Below, one piece after another: positions 8,693 to 16,794 of a stretch of 64,000 nucleotides of DNA (within the stretch, counting starts at the first letter, position 1; the number at the start of each line of letters is the position of its first letter). The notes beneath the pieces were generated by a model. It did not search any database and was not told where the DNA came from. It was given only the letters and a program-made list of their open reading frames with translations. The translations under genes were made by a program, and so were the position numbers. The stretch lies in contig CAWJCP010000003.1 of assembly GCA_963841445.1 (NCBI GenBank), positions 62,001 to 126,000 of the forward strand. Direction: 5' to 3'. The DNA comes from Mayfieldus sp963841445. GTDB taxonomy: Bacteria > Actinomycetota > Thermoleophilia > Solirubrobacterales > 70-9.

Positions 8693-8899
8693 ATGACTTC
8701 GGAGCCGAACCGGCCCGTAGACCTCAACCAGGCGACCTTCGAGCAGCTGCGGGGCCTCGGCTTCTCGGCCGCGCAAACAAACAGGGTGATTGCCTATCGC
8801 GACCGCCTCGGCGGCTACCGCTCGGTTGACGATCTCGAGACGGTCCCGGGGATCCAGCGCGACTTCGTCCGCAAGCTCGAGGGCAGGCTGCGGGTCTGA
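8693..8899 (+). CDS. ComEA-like helix-hairpin-helix protein
   Basis: 68 aa starting ATG 8693. It is one complete HhH1 repeat pair: 'DLNQATFEQLRGLGFSAAQT' then 'RVIAYRDRLGGYRSVDDLE'. The G-[LF]-[GS] hairpins are those of ComEA-type DNA-binding domains. It lacks the membrane anchor of true ComEA. Its stop overlaps the start of the next membrane-protein gene (TGATG), and it follows the coiled-coil gene closely, so it may be a natural C-terminal module of that frameshifted gene. DNA binding is inferred from the fold. Confidence 0.65.
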   Translation: MTSEPNRPVDLNQATFEQLRGLGFSAAQTNRVIAYRDRLGGYRSVDDLETVPGIQRDFVRKLEGRLRV

Positions 8900-9195
8900 T
8901 GGCAGGCCGCGCGCAGGGCGGCCCGACGGTTCCCGGCGCCCGCAGCTCAACCCACCCTGCGGACAAGATGCCGGCTCGCGCGCATTGGCGCCGCCCTCTG
9001 ATCGCCGCGCTGATCACCGCCCTCCTCGCCGCTCTGGTGATCGTGATCGGCTATGAACGGATGCGCGACGAGGCCAACGACGCCGCGTCGACCGGCGCGG
9101 CGGTCAAGCGAGCGCGGGCCAGCGGTCCCGCAAGCGCGAGCGCTGCAAAGCGGCCGCCTGCGGCGGAGCGGAGCGGGGCGCTGCCGAGCCGCTGA
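8899..9195 (+). CDS. Small single-pass membrane protein
   Basis: 98 aa coupled to the HhH gene by a one-base stop/start overlap. One hydrophobic helix (ALITALLAALVIVIGYE) is preceded by basic residues and followed by an Ala/Arg/Ser-rich tail. An internal ATG (MPARAHWRRPLIAALI) is an equally good start. The 3' 92 bases overlap the convergent HDAC-like gene, which is unusual and may mean the true end or one of the frames is different. The family is not recognised. Confidence 0.45.
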   Translation: MAGRAQGGPTVPGARSSTHPADKMPARAHWRRPLIAALITALLAALVIVIGYERMRDEANDAASTGAAVKRARASGPASASAAKRPPAAERSGALPSR

Positions 9196-10111
9196 AGGCG
9201 GCCAACGTCGCGTTGACCGAAGCGGCCAGCGCCGCCAGCGCGTAGCCGCCCTCGAGGCAGATCAGGACCGGGATCTCGAGCTCGGCGGCGAGGTCGCGGA
9301 TGCTTGCCGCCAGATCGGCGTACGCGGCCTCGTCGAGCATGCAGTCGGCCAGCGGATCGGCGCGATGGGCGTCGAAGCCGGCCGAGACCGCGATCAGCCC
9401 GGGGTCGAAGTCGCGGGCCAGCGGCGCGATCACCGTCTGCACGATCGAGAGGAACTCATCCGGCCCCGCGCCGGGCTCGACCGGCAGGTTGACCGTCAAG
9501 CCCTCCCCCGCCCCGCGCCCCCGCTCCGCGGGGCTGCCCGTGCCCGGATAGAGCGGGCTCTGGTGGATGCTCGCGAAAAGCACCTCGGGCGACTCGTAGA
9601 AGACCTCCTGGGTGCCGTTGCCGTGATGGACGTCCCAGTCGACGACCATCGCGCGCTTCAGTCCGCGTGCCAAGCCGTGCGCAACGCCGATCGCGACGTT
9701 GTTGAAGAGGCAGAAGCCCATCGCCCGCTCACGCTCGGCGTGGTGTCCCGGGGGGCGCAGGCCGCAAAAGGCGAAGCCGATGGCCGAGTCGTCGAGGAGT
9801 CGATCGACCGCGTGGGTGGCCGCTCCTGCTGCCCGCATGGCCGCCTCATAGGAGCGTGCGCTGACTACGGTGTCCGCGTCGATGCTCCCGCCGCCGCGCA
9901 GGCTCAGCGACTCGATCGCCTCGATGTGGGGCCGCGCGTGGACGCGGAGGATCTGCTCACGACTCGCCGGCGGCGCCTCGACCAGCTCCAGCCCGTGCCA
10001 GCCCTCGCCGTCGAGCGCCGCCTCGATGGCGCGAATCCGCGCCGGGTTCTCCGGGTGGGGGCCGGTGTCGTGCTCGAGGGAGAGCGGATGACGGAGGTAG
10101 AGGCCGGCCAC
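9104..10111 (-). CDS. Histone-deacetylase-superfamily hydrolase (AcuC/APAH-like)
   Basis: 335 aa. It contains the zinc-hydrolase motifs of the arginase/deacetylase fold: 'RPPGHHAERERAMGFCLFNN' (tandem His general bases), 'VVDWDVHHGNGTQEVFY' (DxH zinc ligands) and 'SAGFDAHRADPLAD' (third Asp ligand). Bacterial members deacetylate small molecules or proteins, e.g. acetylpolyamines or acetyl-CoA synthetase. The final ~28 residues after 'SVNATLAAF' are an Arg/Ala-rich tail outside the usual domain and overlap the convergent small membrane-protein gene. The gene is divergent from nadB with 25 bases between. The substrate cannot be assigned. Confidence 0.9.
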   Translation of the reverse strand: MAGLYLRHPLSLEHDTGPHPENPARIRAIEAALDGEGWHGLELVEAPPASREQILRVHARPHIEAIESLSLRGGGSIDADTVVSARSYEAAMRAAGAATHAVDRLLDDSAIGFAFCGLRPPGHHAERERAMGFCLFNNVAIGVAHGLARGLKRAMVVDWDVHHGNGTQEVFYESPEVLFASIHQSPLYPGTGSPAERGRGAGEGLTVNLPVEPGAGPDEFLSIVQTVIAPLARDFDPGLIAVSAGFDAHRADPLADCMLDEAAYADLAASIRDLAAELEIPVLICLEGGYALAALAASVNATLAAFSGSAAPRSAPPQAAALQRSRLRDRWPALA

Positions 10112-10136
10112 GGAGCGTTACCGTACCCAGCGCTTC

Positions 10137-11594
10137 GTGTCCGGCAAAGCCGAATCGGGTCGCTGCGACGTCGCCGTGGTCGGCGGAGGCGCCGCAGGGC
10201 TCTGGATCGCCCTGCAGGCGGCGCGACGCGGGGCCCAGGTCGTCCTTCTCTCTCGCACCGTTCTCTCTGAGAGCGCCAGCTTTCGCGCCCAGGGCGGCCT
10301 CGCGGCGGCGCTGGAGCCGGGCGACTCGCCCGAGCAGCACGCCGCCGACACGATCGCCGCCGGCCGCGGCCTTTGCCGGCCGTCCGCCGTGCGAGTGCTC
10401 ACCGAGGGCGCCCCCGCCGCAGTCCGCGATCTGCTCGACCTCGGGGTCCACTTCGACCGCGACCAGGACGGCTCGCTGCAGCTGGGGCTGGAGGGCGGGC
10501 ACACCCACCGCCGCGTCGTGCACTCCCGCGGCAGCGAGTCCGGGCGCGAGATCACGGCGCGGCTGGCGGCTCTGGTCGCCGCGGCCGAGCGGGTCGAGAC
10601 TCGCGAGCTCACCTCCGCGTTGGCGCTGTGCACGCGACGGCGAACGCTGCGTCGGGGTACGCACCGATCGCGGCCCGCTGCTCGCCGGCGCAACCGTGCT
10701 TGCCACCGGCGGCGCGGCGGCGCTGTGGAAGCGCACGACGAATCCCTGGGGTGCGATCGGCGCCGGTCCGGTGATCGGCCAGGCGGCCGGCGCCGACCTC
10801 GCCGATCTCGAGCTCTGCCAGTTTCACCCCACGGCCCTGGCGCTCCCGGGAAGCCCCTGGGACGCAACCCTGGTGACCGAGGCCGTGCGCGGCGAGGGCG
10901 CCGTCCTGCTCGACTCCGACGGGGAGCGCTTCACCGACGAGCTGGCGCCGCGGGACGCGGTCGCGACCGCGATGCTGGCGCGGATGCACGCGCAGGAGAC
11001 CGAGAGCGTGCGGCTCGACCTCCGCGGGGTCGAGCAAGGGCGCTTCCCGGCCCTCTTCGCGACCTGGTCGAGGCCGGACTCGACCCGACCGCGGAGCCGG
11101 TGCCCGTCGCGCCGGCCGCCCACTACACGATGGGTGGGATCGCCACCGACCTCGATGGCCGCACTTCGCTGCCCGGGCTGCTGGCGATCGGCGAGTGCGC
11201 CTGCACCGGCCTGCACGGCGCCAACCGGCTCGCTTCCAACTCGCTCACCGAGTGCTTCGTCTTCGGCTCCCGGGCCGCCGCAGTCGCAACCGCGGCGAAG
11301 CCTGCCCCGGCCAGCGAGCCCGCGGCCTCCGGGTGGCGCTTTGAAGCGCCTCGCGAGGAAACGCGGGATGCAGTCTGGAGTCTCGCCGGGCCGCTGCGAA
11401 GCGCGCCGCAGCTCGCCCAGCTGACCGGCGACCCCTATCCGTTGGCTCGCTCGATCGCCGCCTGCGCCGCCGCACGGCGGGAGTCGCGTGGAGCCCACCG
11501 CCGCGAGGACTTCCCCGGAATCGATCCGAGCCTTGACGGGGTTCATCTTGTGCAAAATCGACACGGCGAGATTCGGCATGAGAGCTGGAGTTGA
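10137..11594 (+). CDS. nadB: L-aspartate oxidase, two compensating frameshifts
   Basis: A flavoenzyme converting L-aspartate to iminoaspartate, the first step of NAD synthesis. GTG 10137 starts 'CDVAVVGGGAAGLWIALQA' (Rossmann FAD motif), then 'SFRAQGGLAAAL' and 'GLEGGHTHRRVVH'. From about 10640 to 11065 the protein continues in another frame ('LATGGAAALWKRTTNPWGA', 'CQFHPTALALP', 'VRGEGAVLLDSDGERF'), then returns to the first frame ('AAHYTMGGIATDLDG', 'LHGANRLASNSLTECFVFG'). These are all conserved family motifs, so the breaks are likely sequence errors. No nadA or nadC is adjacent. Confidence 0.85.
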   Translation: MSGKAESGRCDVAVVGGGAAGLWIALQAARRGAQVVLLSRTVLSESASFRAQGGLAAALEPGDSPEQHAADTIAAGRGLCRPSAVRVLTEGAPAAVRDLLDLGVHFDRDQDGSLQLGLEGGHTHRRVVHSRGSESGREITARLAALVAAAERVETRELTSALALCTRRRTLRRGTHRSRPAARRRNRACHRRRGGAVEAHDESLGCDRRRSGDRPGGRRRPRRSRALPVSPHGPGAPGKPLGRNPGDRGRARRGRRPARLRRGALHRRAGAAGRGRDRDAGADARAGDRERAARPPRGRARALPGPLRDLVEAGLDPTAEPVPVAPAAHYTMGGIATDLDGRTSLPGLLAIGECACTGLHGANRLASNSLTECFVFGSRAAAVATAAKPAPASEPAASGWRFEAPREETRDAVWSLAGPLRSAPQLAQLTGDPYPLARSIAACAAARRESRGAHRREDFPGIDPSLDGVHLVQNRHGEIRHESWS

Positions 11595-11772
11595 GGGGCC
11601 GTCCTTAACAATCCCTTAATACAATTCACATCTCCCTTCACACCAAAGTGGCACACTCCCGCCCTCCCCAAAACTGAGTAGAAAATTGGGTATGGGAGTA
11701 CCCGACACTCGGAGGGCGTGGGATCGCTCAGGCGGGGACGGCAAGGGAAGCTACGAGAAGGGGTATTCAGCG

Positions 11773-12195
11773 ATGTATCACTTCAGCCGTTCGATGTACC
11801 GGGAGTTGGCGCCACGCGTGATCGATGGGACGCCGGGCGGTCCGTCGCCGCGCCAGGAGCTGCTGGAGTCCTGCGAGCAGACGATGCGCAGACTCGCGGT
11901 CGACCGGCGCTACTTCGCGCGTCCGGCCCGATCGCTCTTCAACCAGATTCGGGTTCACTTTCCGATCAGCGAGCAGCTCTACGTCTTCAAGGTCGTTGAG
12001 CGCCACGTCAGCCTCGCGATCGAGTATCTCGAGTCGCTGCCTCCGGACGTCTGCCTCTACGGCGTGCCGAGGCAATGCCGCGCCTCGACGCGAAAGGGCA
12101 CGCCCTGCCAGCGCGATCCGCTGCCAGGGATGGACTACTGCCCCTCGCACAAGCATCTCGAGGAGCCGGCCGAGCTGGTGCCGGCGCTCGCCTAG
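11773..12195 (+). CDS. Hypothetical protein with C-terminal Cys3His metal-binding motif
   Basis: 140 aa from ATG 11773, which has an AGAAGGGG ribosome binding site; a longer in-frame start at 11686 is less likely. The N-terminal half is helical (SRQELLESCEQTMRRLAVDR-like). The C-terminus carries Cys102, Cys112, Cys123 and His126 in 'C-x9-C-x10-C-x2-H' around RKGTPCQRDPLPGMDYCPSH, resembling short DUF5763-type zinc-binding segments. The upstream region is AT-richer than its surroundings and may hold the promoter. Function unknown. Confidence 0.65.
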   Translation: MYHFSRSMYRELAPRVIDGTPGGPSPRQELLESCEQTMRRLAVDRRYFARPARSLFNQIRVHFPISEQLYVFKVVERHVSLAIEYLESLPPDVCLYGVPRQCRASTRKGTPCQRDPLPGMDYCPSHKHLEEPAELVPALA

Positions 12196-12196
12196 A

Positions 12197-12249
12197 CCGA
12201 GCGCGGCCGCGGGTCCTGTCACGGAGTCCGCGCTCGCGGCCGTGCTCGG
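12197..12249 (+). terminator. GC-rich hairpin after the Cys3His gene
   Basis: CCGAGCGCGGCCGCG (12197-12211) can pair with CGCGGCCGTGCTCGG (12235-12249), 14 of 15 positions. It starts two bases after the stop codon at 12195. No T-run follows, as is usual for actinobacterial hairpins, so termination is inferred from position and stem strength. Confidence 0.4.
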
Positions 12250-12320
12250 GGACTGCGCGGCCTCGATCGCGGCCTCCGCACCACCCGCGGAAGGAGCGTT
12301 TGCTCAGGTAGCGTCGGCGC

Positions 12321-14324
12321 ATGCTCCTGGGAGTCGACGTAGGCGGGACCTTCACCGACGCGGTCCTGTTCGACGGCGAGCAGCTGGTCACGGCCAAGGT
12401 CCCGACCACGCCAGAGGACCAATCGGCGGGGGTGATGAACGCGGTCGACGCGGCGCTCGAGCGCGCCAAGGCGAAGGCCGCCGACGTCGTCTCCTTCGCC
12501 CACGGGATGACCGTCGGCACCAACGCCCTGCTGGAGCGGCGCGGGGCCACGACGGCGCTCGTCGCGACGCACGGCTTCGCCGACCTGCTGCGGATCGGGC
12601 GCCAAAACCGGCCCCAGCTCTACCGGCTCTGCGCGCCGAAGCCGGAGCCGCTGGTCGAGGACGAGAACCAGTTCGAGCTCCGTGAGCGAGTCGGCGCCGA
12701 AGGAGTTGTGGAGCTGCTCGCGGACGCAGAGCTCGACTCGCTGGTCGGGCGAATCGAGGCTGCCGGCGTCGAGTCAGTCGCCGTCTGCCTGCTCTTCTCC
12801 TATCTGGAGCCCGAGCACGAGCGCCGCACCGCGCGCAGGCTGCGCGAAGCGCTGCCCGGCCTGCACGTCTCCGCCTCGCACGAGGTCCTGGCCCAGTTCC
12901 GCGAGTACGAGCGCTGCTCGACCACGGTCATCGACGCCTACCTCTCCCCCCTCCTGACCCGCTATCTCGACCGGCTCGGAGAGTCGGCCGATCGTGCCGG
13001 CCTGCCGCGGCCGATGGTCATGCAATCCTCGGGCGGCGTCGCGCCGGCGGACGAGGCGGCCAGGGCGGGCGCCTGGAGCGTTCTTTCCGGGCCGGCCGCG
13101 GGAGCCGTCGGCGCCGGCCTGCTGGCCTCGATCTCGGGCGACGGCAACGCGGTCGGATTCGACATGGGCGGGACCTCCTGCGACGTCTGCGTGGTCGAAG
13201 GCGGCCGCGTCCGCCAAACCGACTCACGGGAGGTCGCCGGCCGGGTCGTTCAACTGCCGATGGTCGACGTGCACACGGTCGGCGCCGGCGGCGGCTCGAT
13301 CGGTTGGCCGGACAGCGGTGGCGCCCTGAGGGTCGGCCCGGCATCCGCGGGCGCCGAGCCGGGGCCCGCCTGCTACGGACGCGGCGGCGATCGGGCTACG
13401 GTCACGGACGCCAACCTCCTGCTCGGCTGCCTCGCCGCCGACTCCGCCCTCGCCGGGGGCGTCGAGCTCGACCTCGACGCGGCGCGCGCCGCGGTCGCGC
13501 GGCTGGGGGAGTCACTGGGCCTCGACGAGCTCGAAGCCGCACAGGGGATCGTCCGGGTCGCGAACCAGGAGATGGTCCGGGCACTGCGGGTGGTGACCGT
13601 GGAGCGGGGAATCGATCCGCGCGAGTTCGCGCTGCTGCCGTTCGGGGGCGCCGGTCCGATGCACGCGGCGGCGCTCGCGGAGCAGCTCGAAATCGGAACG
13701 ATCCTCTGCCCGCGGACCAGCGGAGTGCTCTCGGCGCTCGGCCTCTGCGCATCGGACCGTCGTCGCGACAGCACCAGGACCGTGCTGCTGCGCGGCGCCG
13801 GCTTGACCGCCGAGCGAGTCGCCGCCGAGGTCGCAGCGCTGACCGACTCGGCCGGCGAGGGCATGCGGGACGCAGAACCCGAGGTCAGCTTCGAGATGCG
13901 CTACAGCGGCCAGGCCTTCGAGCTTGCGATCCCGGGGCCGCTCGCCCCTGATCCGGAGGATCTTGCGGAGCGCTTCGCCGCCGCCCACGAGGCGCGCTAC
14001 GGGTATCGCGACCCCGACGCGGTCGTCGAGCTGGTCAACGTCCACGTCGCGATGGTGGTGCCAGGGCCGTCTCCGCGGCCCGCCGCCGCATCCGTAGGCC
14101 CGCGAGAGTCGGACCGCGAAGCGCGCTTCGGGCACGAATGGCTCCCCGCCCGGGTCCTGCGCGGCGAGCCGGCAGCGGGCCTGCAGGCGAGCGGCCCGGT
14201 GATCTTCGAGCTGCCCGAAGCGACCCTCGTGCTCCCGCCCGGATGGGAGGCGAGAGTCGACGAGGCGGGAACGATCATCGCCACCCGGGGACTCGGGAGC
14301 GAGGAGCGAGGAACGGACGATTGA
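12321..14324 (+). CDS. hyuA: Hydantoinase/oxoprolinase family protein, subunit A
   Basis: 667 aa. It starts MLLGVDVGGTFTDAVLFDG, the ATP-binding DxGGTxTD signature of HyuA/5-oxoprolinase N-terminal domains. It continues with 'TNALLERRGATTALVATHGF' and 'VGFDMGGTSCDVCVVEGG' (second phosphate motif) and ends with the hydantoinase A core and a beta-rich C-terminal domain. With the HyuB subunit it would form an ATP-dependent amidohydrolase or carboxylase acting on hydantoins, oxoproline or ketones (acetone/acetophenone carboxylases share the fold). Its stop overlaps the hyuB start (TGATG), and no transporter or racemase helps pick the substrate. Confidence 0.88.
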   Translation: MLLGVDVGGTFTDAVLFDGEQLVTAKVPTTPEDQSAGVMNAVDAALERAKAKAADVVSFAHGMTVGTNALLERRGATTALVATHGFADLLRIGRQNRPQLYRLCAPKPEPLVEDENQFELRERVGAEGVVELLADAELDSLVGRIEAAGVESVAVCLLFSYLEPEHERRTARRLREALPGLHVSASHEVLAQFREYERCSTTVIDAYLSPLLTRYLDRLGESADRAGLPRPMVMQSSGGVAPADEAARAGAWSVLSGPAAGAVGAGLLASISGDGNAVGFDMGGTSCDVCVVEGGRVRQTDSREVAGRVVQLPMVDVHTVGAGGGSIGWPDSGGALRVGPASAGAEPGPACYGRGGDRATVTDANLLLGCLAADSALAGGVELDLDAARAAVARLGESLGLDELEAAQGIVRVANQEMVRALRVVTVERGIDPREFALLPFGGAGPMHAAALAEQLEIGTILCPRTSGVLSALGLCASDRRRDSTRTVLLRGAGLTAERVAAEVAALTDSAGEGMRDAEPEVSFEMRYSGQAFELAIPGPLAPDPEDLAERFAAAHEARYGYRDPDAVVELVNVHVAMVVPGPSPRPAAASVGPRESDREARFGHEWLPARVLRGEPAAGLQASGPVIFELPEATLVLPPGWEARVDEAGTIIATRGLGSEERGTDD

Positions 14325-15856
14325 TGCCGCCCGACCACCTCGACCCGGTGACCCTGCAGGTGATGATCGGCGGCCTGCGCGCGATCTGCGAGGAGATGGG
14401 GGCGGTGCTGATCCGCTCCGCCCACTCGGCGAACATCAAGGAGCGCCGCGACTGCTCGACCGCGATCTTCGATCACGAGGGCGAGATGGTGATGCAGGCC
14501 GAGCACATCCCGGTGCACCTCGGCTCGATGCCGGAGTCGGTCGCCGCGGTGATCGAGCTTCCGCAGCGCCCGGGAGAGGCGTGGATGCTCAACGATCCCT
14601 ACCGCGGCGGCACCCACCTGCCCGACATCACCGTGATCTCGCCGATCTTCGTCGGCGACGAGCTCAGCGGCTTCGCCGCCAGCCGCGCCCATCACGCCGA
14701 CGTCGGCGGGCCGACACCCGGCGGGATGCCTGCGGGATCGACACGCCTCGAGCAGGAGGGCATCGTGATCCCTCCCACTCCGGCCGGAGAGCACGAGCTC
14801 GAAGAGCTCGCCGCCCGGATGCGCTCGCCGCGCCAGCGGCTCGCCGACCTGCGCGCCCAGCGGGCGGCGAACCGCGTCGGCGCCCGCCGACTGACCGAGC
14901 TGGCCGAGCGCCACGGCCTCGAGCAGCTGCGCGCGGGGATGGCCGAAACGCTGGGCTACGCGGAGCGGCGCACCCGCGCGGCGCTCGCCGATCTGCCCGA
15001 CGGCACCTACGAGGCGAGCGATGTCCTCGAGGACGACGCCCGGGGAGAGCCCCGCGACGTCGAGCTGCGGGTCAGCGCGAGGATCGCCGGCGACTCGCTG
15101 CTGCTCGACTTCACGGGCACCGATCGGCAGCTCGATGGGAATCTCAACTGCCCGCTCTCGGTGACCAAGTCGGCCTCCTTCTTCGCGGTACGGGCGCTCA
15201 CCGATCCCGACGCGCCGCCGTCGGCGGGCGCCTACCGCCCGATCGAGGTGCGCGCACCGCGGGGATGCCTGCTCAACGCGGAGCCGCCGGCCGCGGTCGC
15301 TGCCGGCAACGTCGAGACCTCGAGCCGCGTCGCCGACCTGGTGATCTCGGCCCTCGACGGCGCCGTCGACGCTCCCGCGCAGGGCCAGGGAACCATGAAC
15401 AACCTCACCCTGGCCGGCGTCGGCGATCGCGAGTGGACCTACTACGAGACGCTCGGCGGTGGCCAGGGCGCCTGCCCGGACGCCGACGGCCCCAGCGCCG
15501 TGCACGTCGCGATGTCGAACACGCTCAACACCCCGGTCGAGGCCCTGGAGACCGAGTTCCCGCTGCGGGTGCGCGAGCTGGCGCTGCGGCGGGGTAGCGG
15601 TGGCGACGGCGCCCGGCGTGGCGGCGACGGGATCGTGCGCGAGCTCGAGGCGACCGAGCCAATGCGCTACACGTTGATAACCGAGCGTCGCCGCCACCCA
15701 CCGAGCGGCCGCCGCGGGGGCGAGGAAGGGGCCAGCGGCCGCAACCTCAAGGACGGGCGGCCGCTGGCCTCCAAATGCGAGGGCGTGCTGGCTCCCGGAG
15801 AACGGCTGCGGATCGAGACCCCAGGGGGCGGGGGATACGGCGAGGCGGGGACTTAG
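14324..15856 (+). CDS. hyuB: Hydantoinase/oxoprolinase family protein, subunit B
   Basis: 510 aa starting ATG 14324 (MPPDHLDPVTLQVMIGGLRA). HyuB family features: 'SANIKERRDCSTAIFDHEGE', 'VHLGSMPESVAAVI', 'DPYRGGTHLPDITVISPIF', 'DFTGTDRQLDGNLNCPLS' and 'ETLGGGQGACPDADG'. It ends in the Gly-rich 'ETPGGGGYGEAG' tail typical of subunit B. It forms the catalytic complex with the preceding HyuA-type protein. The substrate is not deducible; the separate A and B subunits favour an N-methylhydantoinase, hydantoinase or carboxylase-like enzyme over the fused eukaryotic-type oxoprolinase. Confidence 0.88.
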   Translation: MPPDHLDPVTLQVMIGGLRAICEEMGAVLIRSAHSANIKERRDCSTAIFDHEGEMVMQAEHIPVHLGSMPESVAAVIELPQRPGEAWMLNDPYRGGTHLPDITVISPIFVGDELSGFAASRAHHADVGGPTPGGMPAGSTRLEQEGIVIPPTPAGEHELEELAARMRSPRQRLADLRAQRAANRVGARRLTELAERHGLEQLRAGMAETLGYAERRTRAALADLPDGTYEASDVLEDDARGEPRDVELRVSARIAGDSLLLDFTGTDRQLDGNLNCPLSVTKSASFFAVRALTDPDAPPSAGAYRPIEVRAPRGCLLNAEPPAAVAAGNVETSSRVADLVISALDGAVDAPAQGQGTMNNLTLAGVGDREWTYYETLGGGQGACPDADGPSAVHVAMSNTLNTPVEALETEFPLRVRELALRRGSGGDGARRGGDGIVRELEATEPMRYTLITERRRHPPSGRRGGEEGASGRNLKDGRPLASKCEGVLAPGERLRIETPGGGGYGEAGT

Positions 15857-15963
15857 CCGGCTCCCAAAAAGGCGCTATTTGCGGACCCTCGGCCGCTCGG
15901 CGACGGGCATCCGGCGACGTCTGGCCAATCAGCCAGTTTGGCTTTGCAGAGCGGTTACGGATA

Positions 15964-15975
15964 CTTACCGGTAAG
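15964..15975. promoter_or_regulatory. Perfect 12-bp palindrome CTTACCGGTAAG (candidate operator)
   Basis: It lies 146 bp upstream of the DUF1802 gene in the AT-richest part of a 265-bp gap. TTACCGGTAA-type sites are typical of dimeric TetR-like repressors. A possible promoter lies just downstream: TTGAAC, a 16-nt spacer, then TAAATC around 15998-16025. The binding protein is unknown and no TetR gene is adjacent. Confidence 0.4.
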
Positions 15976-16121
15976 CGCATCAGGGCTTGTGACAACTTGA
16001 ACTTATTTGAGAATTCGGTAAATCTCGTCTAGGGTGTCTTGCCTCGGTTGGTTACCCCACCCCGGGGCCTAGTTCACCGCCCCAGCCTCCCGAGTCAACC
16101 CGACTGAGAGACATTTCGAAG

Positions 16122-16751
16122 ATGCCGATTGCTTTCAAGGAATGGGCCGTGACGGTTCGCGCGCTCGCAGAGGGTGAGCAGCTGGTGACGCTGCGCAAGG
16201 GCGGAATTCGCGAGGAGAACAAGAACTTCGAGCTCGAGCACGAGCAGTTCTTCCTCTACCCGACCTTCGACCACCAGCGCAACGACCTGGTCCGCCAGTC
16301 GCACCATCCGGAGCTGCGAAGAGCCCTCGAGGAGGGCGTCTGGCCCGACGAGGAGCCGCCCCCGCGCGCCCTCGTCCAGGACGGCGGCATCCCGCAGCCC
16401 GACCGGGTGCGGATCCGCGCCTGGGCCGAGGTGACCGACCATTTCACGGTCGAGGACCGCGGCGTCGTCGACGACCTCTCTCCGTTTTACGTCTGGACCC
16501 CCGATTACGCCGAGAAGCGGCTGAAGTGGAAGCGCCGCCACCCTCTCCACGTGCTGCTGCTGAGGGTGCACCGCATCCCGCGCCCGGTCACGGTCCGGGT
16601 CAAGGACGAATACCACGGCTGTCGCTCGTGGGTCGAGATCGACCGCGAGCTGCCCTTCGAGGGCACTCCGGTGATGGCCGACGAGGAGTTCGAGCGCGCC
16701 CGCAGCGAGATCCAGGGGATCTGCGGGGAGCCCGAGCCGGCCTTCGCCTAG
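16122..16751 (+). CDS. DUF1802 family protein
   Basis: 209 aa (MPIAFKEWAVTVRALAEGEQ). It matches the DUF1802 pattern: N-terminal 'LRKGGIREENKNFELEHEQF', 'FLYPTFDHQRNDLV', then 'DDLSPFYVWTPDYAEKRLKW' and 'PLHVLLLRVHRIP'. The family is soluble and of unknown function, sometimes encoded next to restriction or nuclease-like genes, but not here. It follows the only long promoter-like gap in this part of the window and precedes the DUF1152 gene by 43 bases, so the two are probably co-transcribed. Confidence 0.8.
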   Translation: MPIAFKEWAVTVRALAEGEQLVTLRKGGIREENKNFELEHEQFFLYPTFDHQRNDLVRQSHHPELRRALEEGVWPDEEPPPRALVQDGGIPQPDRVRIRAWAEVTDHFTVEDRGVVDDLSPFYVWTPDYAEKRLKWKRRHPLHVLLLRVHRIPRPVTVRVKDEYHGCRSWVEIDRELPFEGTPVMADEEFERARSEIQGICGEPEPAFA

Positions 16752-16794
16752 AGCAATTCCGGCAGGTACTCCGCTTTCGCGTCCGTCCCGCCGG

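Noticed and set aside
13997..15697. 566-aa minus-strand frame across hyuA/hyuB
   Set aside because: hyuA and hyuB show family motifs in the plus strand; the minus frame is low-complexity.
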